From: Bacteroidaceae bacterium
Lineage (GTDB): Bacteria > Bacteroidota > Bacteroidia > Bacteroidales > Bacteroidaceae
Length of the DNA stretch: 46,432 nt
Assembly: GCA_024398615.1 (NCBI GenBank)
Contig: JAKSIU010000020.1
Span: forward strand, 1-46,432
Direction of reading: 5' to 3'
Shown: piece by piece, positions 9,101 through 18,200 of the stretch
Layout of the letters: each line of letters opens with the position of its first letter
Numbering within the stretch: the stretch's first letter is position 1
Translations under genes and position numbers: made by a program
The notes under the pieces: model-generated
Database searches by the model: none
Told to the model about the DNA's origin: nothing
What the model saw: only the letters and a program-made list of their open reading frames with translations

Positions 9101-9506
9101 GGTTACCGATCAGGAACTGTACGGCGATTACGTCCGCTCGGCTTACGTGATATCGCAGGGCGATGGCTCGCAGTTTGCACGCTGGAGCATTCCCCTGACG
9201 GATGCCGGCACGTACGATGTATACTACTATGCCACTCCCAGGATGTACAACAACAACCGTAATCGCAGGTGGAACAACAATAACAACAATAATAATAATG
9301 GTCGACGCCAGACCAATGACTACAACTTCGAGATAGCCCAGTATGAAACGGTGGACCGCGTATCAATGAACATGAACCGTGCCGATGAGGGCTGGAACCT
9401 GCTGGGAACCTTCCGCTTCGAGGCCGACACCGTCAGGGTCACCTTGAACAACAAGTCCGGCATCAGTGTGATAGTGGCCGATGCCGTGAAAATGGTTAAA
9501 AGATAA
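6156..9506 (+). CDS. ABC-2 permease fused to large extracytoplasmic and golvesin-like domains
   Basis: This 1116-residue protein starts with an ABC-2 type permease (about residues 1-285, roughly six to eight membrane helices). A soluble region of about 540 residues follows. Its layout recalls the Bacteroidetes proteins annotated as ABC permease/M1 family aminopeptidase, but I find no HEXXH zinc motif, so peptidase activity is unlikely. Residues from about 965 to 1116 resemble the golvesin/xanthan-lyase C-terminal carbohydrate-binding domain (GWNLLGTFRF and a final VIVADAVKMV). A poly-Asn run interrupts this domain. The gene overlaps the ATPase gene by four bases. Inference: it is the membrane partner of the ATPase and reaches into the periplasm towards the RND/TolC parts of the same operon. 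Confidence 0.8.
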   Translation: MRLGINDILTVSKYETKLLVRGWFFKVFAFLALIASVILGASYIIQPFQDPLMVNRSVIPYMYMLVMNVGQAVVSVFLASEYLKRDKQLDTSEVFYTRPLSNAEYLLGKMWATLKVFFVLDAVVMAIGLIMGMIKYGTNLDYLSCIWYFLLLDVPTLVFIVGLSTTLMLILNNQAITMVILLAYIGATLFYIDDLYYYLFDYIGFNLPMLKSTVTGFSGLGRLINHRLCYLLLGIGLILTDVSLFHRLPNSRYSLLPWRIASVLFLAGGLYAGYRHVHLYKVDEKFRTDMIQLDNSYVHTVGAVAETCRLDVTQNGDSLNVKATLIVRPEAETTQLVFTLNPGFALHSVSSPGHSMQYQRLKHLIVMDFDAALAESEPVDIVMEYGGVADERICYLDISSDKMLENTKVLNMLNTGRQYLFQDRDYTLLTPESYWYPRPGVAYCDASPEWQKSYFTDFTISVTPNPGLTPISQGACTASSDSTEYTFQPESRLPSVSLAIGDYISKSITVDSTTYTVWELGHWDDGFQVLDSIKDTIPQMIRDVRGDMEWNMDMAYPFQRFSLVEVPAHFKTFKRVWTSAYEQLQPEIALIHERAYDIESFQFKERKNAFMRWNRDRSEKDVLIDILREALNFMAGEQNYNGSGGRGRFSMTAVDNPYYMRPLFTNFRYNVYSSDWPMANRMVEAVTGGNTSANDWMRSMNGMSEDEKALFLLGKYGFDRVMSDPDWEDLADNALSLKTRDFFAPASAAVGYEALIDSINAHTRERAFANISFDSILSWVEDYSGIDLQARKEEWNGRALLACYKIGSPTITKVITDTTDVYQAEIAVENISGNPGYVTVQYEFWNMENAGDEDKPKTFMVGIEAHETRKLVTHWLNTPNRIRINTMMSSNLPHDMVLDGSDWNTYDGEVLTPEGVYAVRTGVLNTEPGEIVVDNEDAALFSLSRPIRTGYLSKWLDKAREKENEFVYQGFQDWNTYPQWIPVTDQELYGDYVRSAYVISQGDGSQFARWSIPLTDAGTYDVYYYATPRMYNNNRNRRWNNNNNNNNNGRRQTNDYNFEIAQYETVDRVSMNMNRADEGWNLLGTFRFEADTVRVTLNNKSGISVIVADAVKMVKR
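9247..9300 (+). repeat. AAC/AAT trinucleotide tract encoding poly-Asn
   Basis: The sequence contains runs of AAC and AAT codons giving an Asn/Arg-rich loop, including nine consecutive Asn residues. Gain or loss of units would keep the reading frame, so it would change linker length rather than switch the gene off. It lies inside the golvesin-like domain of the permease fusion. Confidence 0.8.
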
Positions 9507-9528
9507 AGATAAATACAATCAATAAGAT

Positions 9529-11031
9529 ATGACAAAGAAACCTCTGCTTATCACTGCACTGATTGCACTGGCACCGCTCTTCGGGAACGGGGCGCGGGCG
9601 CAGATCATCATGACCATGGAACAGGCTCTCCAGTACAGTGCCGAGCATAACCCCGACCTGATAAACTCCCGCATGAGCATGGAGCGTTACGAGCAGAACC
9701 TGATAGCGCAGCGTGCATCGCTCAAGTCCCGCTTCTCACTGAACCTGGAGCCCGTCTCTTTCTCGCAGTCGCGTCAGTTCGACAGCCGTTACTCGGACTG
9801 GTACACCAACCGCTCGCTCTCTTCGTCGGGAACGTTCACCATCACCCAGCCAATCATCTGGACCGATGCCACTCTCTCGCTCAACAACAGCCTGTCATGG
9901 CAGGACAACGAGTCTACGATAGGCGGTTCCACCAATAAGAACCGGGCATTCAGCAACCGGTTGAACCTGAGTCTGAACCAGCCCATCTTCACCTACAACA
10001 AGACCAAGATGAACATGCGGCAGATTGAGATGAACTACGAGAATGCCCGCATCAGCTATGCTCTGCAGATGTTGAACGTGGAGCGCAACATCACCAACCA
10101 GTTCTACAGCCTTTTCATGTCGCAGCAGAACCTGGAGATAAGCGAGTCCGAGCTTGAGAATGCCGAGAAGAACTTCCGAATAATAAAGGACAAGGTCGAT
10201 GCTGACATGGCCACAAAGGACGAGTACTATCAGGCTGAACTGAACCTGGCCCAGTCGCGCTCAAGCCTTGAAAACCAGCGCGTGAGTCTGGAGAATGCCA
10301 AGGACAATTTCAAGCAGTCGCTGGGCATTCCCCTGGACGAAGACATCAGGGTGGTATGCGAGATTGCGGCCGAGCCGGTACTGGTCGATTTCGACAAGGC
10401 CCTGCAGAGCGCCATGTCCAGCCGTCTGGAACTCCGCCAGCGCGAGATTTCCCGCGAACAGCAGGAAATGTCCATGATCCAGGTCAAGGACAACGACAGT
10501 TTCAACGGCAACATATCGCTATCGCTGGGTATCATGGGTGACGATCCGGAATTCCCGCATGTCTACGACAGTCCCACCAACAACCCGCGTGTGGCCATCT
10601 CGTTCAGCGTGCCTATCTTTGACTGGGGTACCCGAAAGGCCCGTATCAGGGCTGCCGAGATTGAACGCGAAATGTTCGAATTGAGTGCCGAGGAGGAACT
10701 GAAGAGCATCGAGATGGATCTGCGCAGCACTTGCCGCAGCCTGGATAACCTGCTGAACCAGATATCCATAGCCGAGCAGAGCCGCCAGAACGCCCAGCTG
10801 ACCTACGACCTCAACGAGGAGCGTTACCGCAACGGCGAGCTGACCGGTCTGCAGATGAATCAGATCCAGAGCCAGCTGTCCAGCAGCAAGGCATCGTACA
10901 CCCAGGCCTTGATCAACTACAAGATCCAGCTTCTCAACATCAAGATCCTGACACTCTATGATTTCGAGAAGGACGAACCTGTGGTCCCCATGACCTACGA
11001 GCAGAAAACAGATAAGAAACAAAAGAAATGA
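9529..11031 (+). CDS. TolC-family outer membrane efflux channel
   Basis: This 500-residue protein has a signal peptide ending near GARAQ and then two TolC-like repeats rich in long coiled-coil helices. Typical features are MTMEQALQYSAEHNPDL near the start, the SLxNQRVSLENAKDNFKQSLG helix in the middle and the second-half NLLNQ..IAEQSRQNAQLTYD helix. TolC proteins trimerise to form a channel across the outer membrane and periplasm for RND or ABC exporters. It starts 22 bases after the permease gene, and its stop overlaps the upstream end of the adaptor reading frame. Its place inside the operon suggests one outer membrane exit duct shared by the RND and ABC parts. Confidence 0.92.
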   Translation: MTKKPLLITALIALAPLFGNGARAQIIMTMEQALQYSAEHNPDLINSRMSMERYEQNLIAQRASLKSRFSLNLEPVSFSQSRQFDSRYSDWYTNRSLSSSGTFTITQPIIWTDATLSLNNSLSWQDNESTIGGSTNKNRAFSNRLNLSLNQPIFTYNKTKMNMRQIEMNYENARISYALQMLNVERNITNQFYSLFMSQQNLEISESELENAEKNFRIIKDKVDADMATKDEYYQAELNLAQSRSSLENQRVSLENAKDNFKQSLGIPLDEDIRVVCEIAAEPVLVDFDKALQSAMSSRLELRQREISREQQEMSMIQVKDNDSFNGNISLSLGIMGDDPEFPHVYDSPTNNPRVAISFSVPIFDWGTRKARIRAAEIEREMFELSAEEELKSIEMDLRSTCRSLDNLLNQISIAEQSRQNAQLTYDLNEERYRNGELTGLQMNQIQSQLSSSKASYTQALINYKIQLLNIKILTLYDFEKDEPVVPMTYEQKTDKKQKK

Positions 11032-11039
11032 TACAGCAT

Positions 11040-12098
11040 ATGAAATCAGGAATCAGCGCACTTTCACTGACTGTGCTTACGCTCATCATTGCAGGGTGCA
11101 AGCAGGAGAATACAATGAGCCGTAACGAGATACCTACACCGGTATCGGTCTCCGACATCACCTACGGCACTGTCAGCAGGATCTTCACCACCAACAGCAC
11201 CGCCGTATCCAGTTCGGAGGCCCAGCTGACGACCGAAATGGCCGGCAAGTACATCCTTCAGAAGAACCCCTCGACGGGTCAGCCCTACAAGCTGGGTGAC
11301 AGGGTACGCAAGGGCGCATTGATAGTGCGCATCGAAGACAAGTCGTATGAGAACGGCATATCCATCGAGACCAAGCGTCTGAACCTGGAGCTGGCCGAAC
11401 AGGAGCAGGTCAAGACCAAGTCGCTCTACGAAAAGGGCGGAGCCACCCTTACCGAGGTCAAGAACTCCGATATCAAGATCATGAACTCGCGTCTGGAGTA
11501 CGAGAATGCCGAGATGAACCTTGAGAAGATGAACATCAGGGCTCCGTTCGACGGCGTTATAGTGGACCTGCCGCATTATTCCAGAGAGGCCAAGGTCAGC
11601 AGCGGTGCGGCCATAGCCACCATCATGGACTACAGCTCCATGCTGCTCGAGATCAACCTGCCGGAGAGCGCCATCAACGAGGTTGTCGTGGGCCAGAATG
11701 CTTACATCACCCACTATACGCTTCCTAAGGACACCATCATGGGGCAGGTTACCGAACTTTCGCCTGCCATAAGTACCGAGACACGTACGTTCAAAGGTAA
11801 GGTGCTGGTCGACAACAGCAAGCTGCTCATCCGTCCGGGTATGTTCGTGAAGGCTGACATCATCACGGAAAGTCACGATCAGACCATCGTCATCCCCAAG
11901 AACATTGTCCGCAACGAGAACCGTCGCCGCCTGGTCTTCGTGGTTGATCAGGGCATAGCACGTGCCCGTTACATCCAGCTGGGCCTCGAAGAGAAGAACA
12001 ATGTGGAGGTGCTGAGCGGTCTGGAGGAAGACGATCAGCTGATTGTCCGCGGTTTCGAGACACTGAGAGACGGCTCGAAAGTCAAAGTTCAAAGATAA
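11040..12098 (+). CDS. RND efflux periplasmic adaptor (membrane-fusion lipoprotein)
   Basis: This 352-residue protein is an HlyD/AcrA-type adaptor. I prefer the ATG at 11040, which gives a lipoprotein signal with a cysteine at residue 20 (IIAGC); the ATG at 11028 would overlap the tolC stop as ATGA. Domains in order are a lipoyl-like half (GDRVRKGALIVRIEDKSY), an alpha-helical hairpin with the SLYEKGGATLTEVKN turn, the second lipoyl half (NIRAPFDGVIVDL), a beta-barrel and a membrane-proximal domain. Adaptors of this type join inner-membrane pumps to the TolC channel. It lies between tolC and the first RND pump gene. Confidence 0.92.
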   Translation: MKSGISALSLTVLTLIIAGCKQENTMSRNEIPTPVSVSDITYGTVSRIFTTNSTAVSSSEAQLTTEMAGKYILQKNPSTGQPYKLGDRVRKGALIVRIEDKSYENGISIETKRLNLELAEQEQVKTKSLYEKGGATLTEVKNSDIKIMNSRLEYENAEMNLEKMNIRAPFDGVIVDLPHYSREAKVSSGAAIATIMDYSSMLLEINLPESAINEVVVGQNAYITHYTLPKDTIMGQVTELSPAISTETRTFKGKVLVDNSKLLIRPGMFVKADIITESHDQTIVIPKNIVRNENRRRLVFVVDQGIARARYIQLGLEEKNNVEVLSGLEEDDQLIVRGFETLRDGSKVKVQR

Positions 12099-12116
12099 AC
12101 TGTACGCTAGGAAGCA

Positions 12117-15100
12117 ATGAAGAAACTGGTCAGTTGGGCAGTCGGGCATCCGGTTACCGTCACCATGGCGGTGCTGGCCATACTGCTGCTCGGAAAGATA
12201 TCGTATGACAGGCTGAGTGTGGAGCTGCTCCCCAGCATGAACAGTCCCCGCCTGTTTGTCGAAATAGACGCCGGCGAACGTCCGCCCGAGGAAATCGAGA
12301 AACAGTTCGTCAGCAACATGGAGTCGCAGATTGCCCGTCAGAGCGACGTGACTTCGGTGTCGTCAGTCGTCAAGGTCGGTACGGCCCGCATCACGGTCGA
12401 GTATGCATGGCGCAAGGATATGGACGAGGCGTACCTGGACCTGGAGAAAGCCATGAGCAGCTTTGCCCAGGACGACCGCGTAACTGACCTGCGCATTTCC
12501 CAGAAGGATCCCACCACGGCTCCCATCATGATCCTGGGCTTCTCCAACCCGGACATCACTGACATGGCCGAGCTGCGCAAGGTGGCCGATTCGTACGTGT
12601 GCAACGAACTGATGAGGGTCGATGGCATAGCCGATGTGTCACTTGCCGGTGACGAGTTCACGAACCTGGTCATCGAGGCCGATCCTTACAAGCTTGAGGC
12701 CTTCAACATTACCATAGACAACATCTCGTCACGCATCCAGGAGAGCAACCAGAGGGTGACCGGCGGCAGGATCACAGAGCAGGGCGCACAGTATCTTGTA
12801 ACCGGCTCCAATACCCTGACCGATGAGACCGCCTTCGGCAACATCATTGTCGGATACCGCAACACCGAGGCCGAGGCCGGTCAGGTCAGCGAGTTCCAGT
12901 CTGCCAGCATGGCTCCCATCTACCTGCGTGATGTCGCTGCAATCCATTTCGAGAACCGTGAGCCGGAAAACATCGTCAGAGTGAACGGCAAGCGCAGCAT
13001 CGGCATTTCGGTGTTCAAGGAAATGGACTACAATACAGTGAAGGCGGTGGAAGGCATCCGGAACAGCATAGACAAGATATGCAAGTCGTTGCCCGGATAT
13101 GAAATCAGGGTAATCAGCGACCAGGCCACCTTTATCAATAACTCGATAGGCGAGGTCAAGAACAGTGCCCTTCTGGGTATCCTGCTGGCTGTGGTCGTAT
13201 TGTTCGTGTTCCTGCGCAGGGTAGGGACTACGCTCATTGTGGCTGTGTCCATCCCCGTGTCCATAATCGCCACGTTCAGCCTGATGTACTTCGGCGGACT
13301 GACCGTCAACATACTGACCTTGGGAGGACTTGCCCTGGGTGCGGGCATGCTGGTGGACAATTCGATCGTAGTCATAGAGAGCATATTCCGCAATCAGGAA
13401 CGGGGACTTTCCGTCCGCGATGCGGCGGTTACCGGCACGTCCGAGGTGGCCGGTGCCGTTACGGCATCGACCCTGACTACCATAGTGGTGTTCCTGCCCA
13501 TAGTCTATCTGCACGGCGCCACGGGCGAGCTGTTCAAGGACGAGGCCTGGACTGTCACGTTCTCGCTTATCTCGTCGCTCTTCGTGGCCATACTGGTCAT
13601 TCCAACGCTTTACGAACGCTTGTTCGGACGTAAGAAGGCTGTTCCCATGACGAATGTCAACTCGTTGAATATCAAGGGTTACGGCTTATTCCTGAAGAAA
13701 CTTGTCCAGAAACGCTGGCTGGTCATTGCCTGCTCGCTCGTGCTTGTGGTGGGCACGTTGTTCCTGCTGCCGTTCATCGGTACCGAGTTCATGCCCAAGG
13801 CTGATGACAACACCGTCAACGTGAAGGTTCGCCTGGCCGAAGGTACCAGCCTGGAGCGTACATCGTCCACGTTGGAGAGCCTTGAGAACCTGGTCTTCGA
13901 CATGACCGAGGATACAGCCTGCGTCATCTACACGCACATCGGTCCCGGTGCATCGTCACAGAACATGGATTTCCAGGGTGAGAACACTGCCACGATGAAG
14001 ATCCAGCTGTCCAAGGCATCGCTCCTGACACCGGATCTCCTTACCGAAGTACTGGCCGATTACACCAATGGAGTGGAGGGTATGGAACTGTCATTCACTC
14101 AGGATGACAATTCGCTGAATTCGATGATGGGCACCCAGGATGCTCCTCTTGTGGTCGAGATCAAGGGCGAGGACCTGGATATGCTGTCAGTGCTTACCGG
14201 GAATGTCCTCTCTGCAGTCGATTCCATTGACTGCCTGTACAATATAGAAAGTTCGCTGGCAGGTGGCGCTCCGGAGATCATCATCACCGTGGACCGTGCC
14301 CTGGCCGGAATGAACAATATCAATGTATCGACCGTCATAACGCAGATACAGCAGCATCTGGCAGGACGTGAAGCCGGACAGATGGAGTACAAGGGTGACA
14401 TGAGGGACATCAGTATCAAGGTGCCCGGCGTGTCGCTTGCCGAACTGAGCAATCTGGTCATCACATCGGGCCAGAAGGATTTCCGGCTGATCGAGCTGGC
14501 TCAGATAACGGAGAGTACGGCCCCCAAGGAGGTTCATCGCATCAACCAGAACCGCGTGACGCGCGTTACAGCCGACATTGACGGTTCCGTGTCGCTGGAC
14601 AAGGCTGCCCAGCTTACGCGTGAGGCTGTGTCGGGCATCGAACTGCCTCAGAACTACTCCATAAACGTGACCGGCGAGGAGGAACGCAGGGCAGAATCGA
14701 TGAACAGCCTGCTGCTGGCACTCGTGTTGTCCATCATACTGGTCTATATGGTCATGGCATCGCAGTTTGAATCGCTCCTGCATCCTTTCACAATCCTGCT
14801 TACCATTCCGCTGGCATTGGTCGGATCCGTACTGCTGTTCCTCATAACGGGAACCACGGTGAACATTATGGGTGTCATAGGTATGGTGATGCTGACAGGT
14901 ATCGCAGTCAACAGCTCCATCATCCTGGTGGACCGCATAGGACAGCTCCGTGAATCGGGCCTGAGCATGATTGACGCCATTGCCGAGGCGGGTCAGCAGC
15001 GTATCCGACCCATCCTGATGACCAGTCTCACCACCATCCTGGCCCTTGTGCCGATGGCTCTGGGAATAGGAGAGGGGGCATCGCTCAGTTCACCCATGGC

Positions 15101-15209
15101 TGTGGCCGTGATAGGTGGTCTGACTACATCGACACTGCTCAGTCTTATAGTCATACCCTGTGTCTATTATGTGTTTGAGAGCGCCAAAATAAGAATAACA
15201 GGGAAATGA
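12117..15209 (+). CDS. RND efflux permease, HAE1/AcrB family
   Basis: This 1030-residue protein is a full-length RND pump with the expected twelve membrane helices and two large periplasmic loops. TM4 carries GMLVDNSIVV, with D414 in the position of the proton-relay aspartates; the neighbouring position is N415 where AcrB has a second Asp, a change seen in many HAE-type pumps. The last helices (GIAVNSSIILVDRI, RPILMTSLTTILALVPMAL) are also typical. The gene starts 18 bases after the adaptor gene and overlaps the next RND gene by four bases (ATGA). Two different RND genes in tandem suggest a heteromeric pump, as in MdtBC; that comparison is inference. Confidence 0.93.
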   Translation: MKKLVSWAVGHPVTVTMAVLAILLLGKISYDRLSVELLPSMNSPRLFVEIDAGERPPEEIEKQFVSNMESQIARQSDVTSVSSVVKVGTARITVEYAWRKDMDEAYLDLEKAMSSFAQDDRVTDLRISQKDPTTAPIMILGFSNPDITDMAELRKVADSYVCNELMRVDGIADVSLAGDEFTNLVIEADPYKLEAFNITIDNISSRIQESNQRVTGGRITEQGAQYLVTGSNTLTDETAFGNIIVGYRNTEAEAGQVSEFQSASMAPIYLRDVAAIHFENREPENIVRVNGKRSIGISVFKEMDYNTVKAVEGIRNSIDKICKSLPGYEIRVISDQATFINNSIGEVKNSALLGILLAVVVLFVFLRRVGTTLIVAVSIPVSIIATFSLMYFGGLTVNILTLGGLALGAGMLVDNSIVVIESIFRNQERGLSVRDAAVTGTSEVAGAVTASTLTTIVVFLPIVYLHGATGELFKDEAWTVTFSLISSLFVAILVIPTLYERLFGRKKAVPMTNVNSLNIKGYGLFLKKLVQKRWLVIACSLVLVVGTLFLLPFIGTEFMPKADDNTVNVKVRLAEGTSLERTSSTLESLENLVFDMTEDTACVIYTHIGPGASSQNMDFQGENTATMKIQLSKASLLTPDLLTEVLADYTNGVEGMELSFTQDDNSLNSMMGTQDAPLVVEIKGEDLDMLSVLTGNVLSAVDSIDCLYNIESSLAGGAPEIIITVDRALAGMNNINVSTVITQIQQHLAGREAGQMEYKGDMRDISIKVPGVSLAELSNLVITSGQKDFRLIELAQITESTAPKEVHRINQNRVTRVTADIDGSVSLDKAAQLTREAVSGIELPQNYSINVTGEEERRAESMNSLLLALVLSIILVYMVMASQFESLLHPFTILLTIPLALVGSVLLFLITGTTVNIMGVIGMVMLTGIAVNSSIILVDRIGQLRESGLSMIDAIAEAGQQRIRPILMTSLTTILALVPMALGIGEGASLSSPMAVAVIGGLTTSTLLSLIVIPCVYYVFESAKIRITGK

Positions 15210-18200
15210 AGTCATTTGTCGACCGCAGGGTAACTATCTGCATGCTTCTGGTGGCCACGTCGCTCATGGGCTACTTCTCGTACAAGCAGCTGTCTGTTGA
15301 ACTGCTGCCCAATACGGAACTGCCCCAGCTCTACATCAGCTGTTCGGCCCAGAGTGACCTGACTCCTTCATACATGGAGCAGCAGGTGATCATTCCCCTG
15401 GAGGGTGCCGTCAGCGCTGTGGGCGGCGTGGAGAACATGGAAACGACCGTGTCGGGCCGTCAGGGCACCATTACGGTCGATTTCAAGCGTGGAACCAACC
15501 TGAAACTCACCACGGTAAAACTGCAGCAGAAGATCAGTTCCATCCGTTCGGACTTCCCGACAGGAGTCAACGTGAATGTCCAGCAGGCCAACATCGGTGG
15601 CATGGGCAACCAGTTCATCTCGCTTCAGGTGCGCGGAACTGGCGGCGTGGACCGCCTCAGGGCCATCGTGGACAAGGATGTGGTGCCCCGTCTCCTGAGC
15701 ATTGACGGAATAGCTGACGTGACGGTCTACGGCGGTCGTGTCAAGTCCATCGAGATCCGTTCCAATCCGGAGGCCATGCAGGCCCTGAACATATCGAATT
15801 CGCAGATCAGTCAGGCACTGAACCAGTACAACCAGGAGCGTACGTTCCTGGGTTTCATCAGCGAGTCGGACCGTAAGTACTACGTGCAGCTCGATGCCAA
15901 CTACGATGATGTGTCGCAGGTGGAGAATCTTGTCGTTGCGCCCGGTCCCATCTATCTTAAGAATGTTGCGACGGTGTTCTTCGACTACAAGGACGAGACC
16001 ACCATAAGCAGGGTTAACGGCATGGACGCCATTTCGGTATCGATGGTAAATGTGCAAGGCGAGAACATACTGGAACTGTCCAAGAGATGCCTGAAACGCA
16101 TAGACGAGGTGAACCGCGAAGTGGCCCCGCAGGACCTGCAGCTGGTTGTGCAGTCCAATTCGGCCGACCAGATCAGCAATAACATGTCGCAGATAGTACG
16201 TCTGGCGCTGCTGGGCGGCATGCTGGCCATCTTCGTGCTCTGGTTCTTCCTGCGCAACATCAGGCTGGTGTGCCTCATTGCACTGTCCATCCCCGTGTCG
16301 GTCCTGTCGGCATTCAACGTCTTCTATGCTGCAGACATATCCATCAATACGCTTACGCTCTTAGGTATAGCGTTGGCAATAGGCATGCTGCTGGACAGCA
16401 GTATAGTCGTGCTGGAGAACATCTACCGCCTGGCCTCCATGGGAATGCCCCCGCGGCTTGCGGCTCTTCAGGGTGTCAGGGAGGTGCGCAAGGCCCTCAT
16501 TGCATCGACGCTCACCACGATAACGGTGTTCCTGCCGTTCGTGTTCTCCAATGAGCCTATGATCAAGCTGCTTGGCCAGAATATCGGCTTCTCCATCATA
16601 TCTACGCTGCTTTTCTCGCTTCTTGTAGCCGTCACGTTCATCCCGATGGCAACAGCCGCCATGATGGAACGCAGCAGTGGACGTGGCAATACTCCGTTCA
16701 GCAAGATGGCCATACACGACCGGCCGCTGCAGATTTACTCTACGCTGCTCAAGACCTGCCTCAGGAAGCCCGGTCCGACCATCGGCACCGCAATCGCCGT
16801 ACTGGTCATTGCATTCATAGTGGCTCTCTCGCGCAATACCGGTCAGAACCGTCAGGTTGACAGCGACCGGGTCAATGTCAGCATAACCATGCCCACCGGC
16901 AGCACCATCGATAATACAGATGAGGCTACGGCTACGTTGGAGGCGCGTCTGGACAGTTTCCCGCAAAAGAAGGATGTAATAAGCCGCATTCAGGAAGATC
17001 AGGCTTCCATCACCGTCACCCTTCAGGATGACTACAGCAAGAAGGGAGGTCCGACCATAAGCCAGATTGTGGAGCAGCTGGGCGATCAGCTCAAGCTGGA
17101 CGAAGACATCGATGTGCGCGTCACCCCGGGCTATGGCGGAGGACAGCAGAATGCAAGCGGACTGAACAGGCTGACGCGCTTCATGAGCGTGCTTGGTGTG
17201 GGTGACAATTCTGAGCGTATTGTGGTCAAGGGTTCCGATACCGAGACCATGCGTATCGTGGCCAACGAACTGAGATACAATCTGGAACAGATGGAGTTCG
17301 TGCGTGATGTCCGCGTGGACAACCCCGGTGGCCGCCGCGAGGTCCAGCTGACCTTCGATCCCGTGTCACTGGCATCGTACGGCATCACGCCACAGAACAT
17401 TTCCTCGGCCCTTAACGCCCTGAACCGCTCTACCAGTACAGGTGCCAGCTTCAAGGTCGGTACCGATGAGTATGACATTGTCATCATGGACGATCTGACC
17501 GAAGAGGAGGAAGAGGCCGGCCGCTGGGAGAAAACGATGGATGACCTGCGCCGCGTCACCATAACCGACCAGAACGGCGGAGTGCATGAACTGCAGCAGC
17601 TGGCCAGCATACGTCTGAGCCGTGGACCTTCCGAGGTCCGCCGCGTGAACCGTGACCGCCGCATCAACGTCACCTACGGCATATCGCAGAGCGAGGAACT
17701 GCCCAAGGATGTGCTGGACGGATATCATGACCAGATCGATGACCTGATAGCCAATTACAACCTGCCTTCGGGACTGGCCCTGGAAGCACAGCGGGGCGAT
17801 GACTCGACTGGCGAGTTCAAGTTCCTGATCCTGGCATCGATATTGTTGATATTCATGATATTGGCGGCATCGTTCGAGTCGCTGACCACACCTGTTGTGC
17901 TGCTGTTTTCCATACCTCTGGCAGCCATAGGATCGCTGCTGGCACTGCTCCTGTCGGGCAACAGCCTGTTGACGGCCAATACCCTGACCGGATTCCTGAT
18001 CCTGCTGGGCGTGGTGGTCAACAACGGCATCATCCTGATAGACTACTCGACCACTCTGCGCAAGCGTGGCTACGGCCGCATGAGAGCCATCATGACCAGC
18101 GGCCACTCGCGTCTCAGACCTATCTGCATAACGACAATAACAACTATTGTCACGCTTATCCCGATGGCGATGGGCGACAGCGAATATGCCGGTGCCATAG

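Noticed and set aside
11064-12149. Open frame of 361 codons antisense to the adaptor gene
   Set aside because: The plus strand encodes a well-supported membrane-fusion protein; the antisense product shows no domain.
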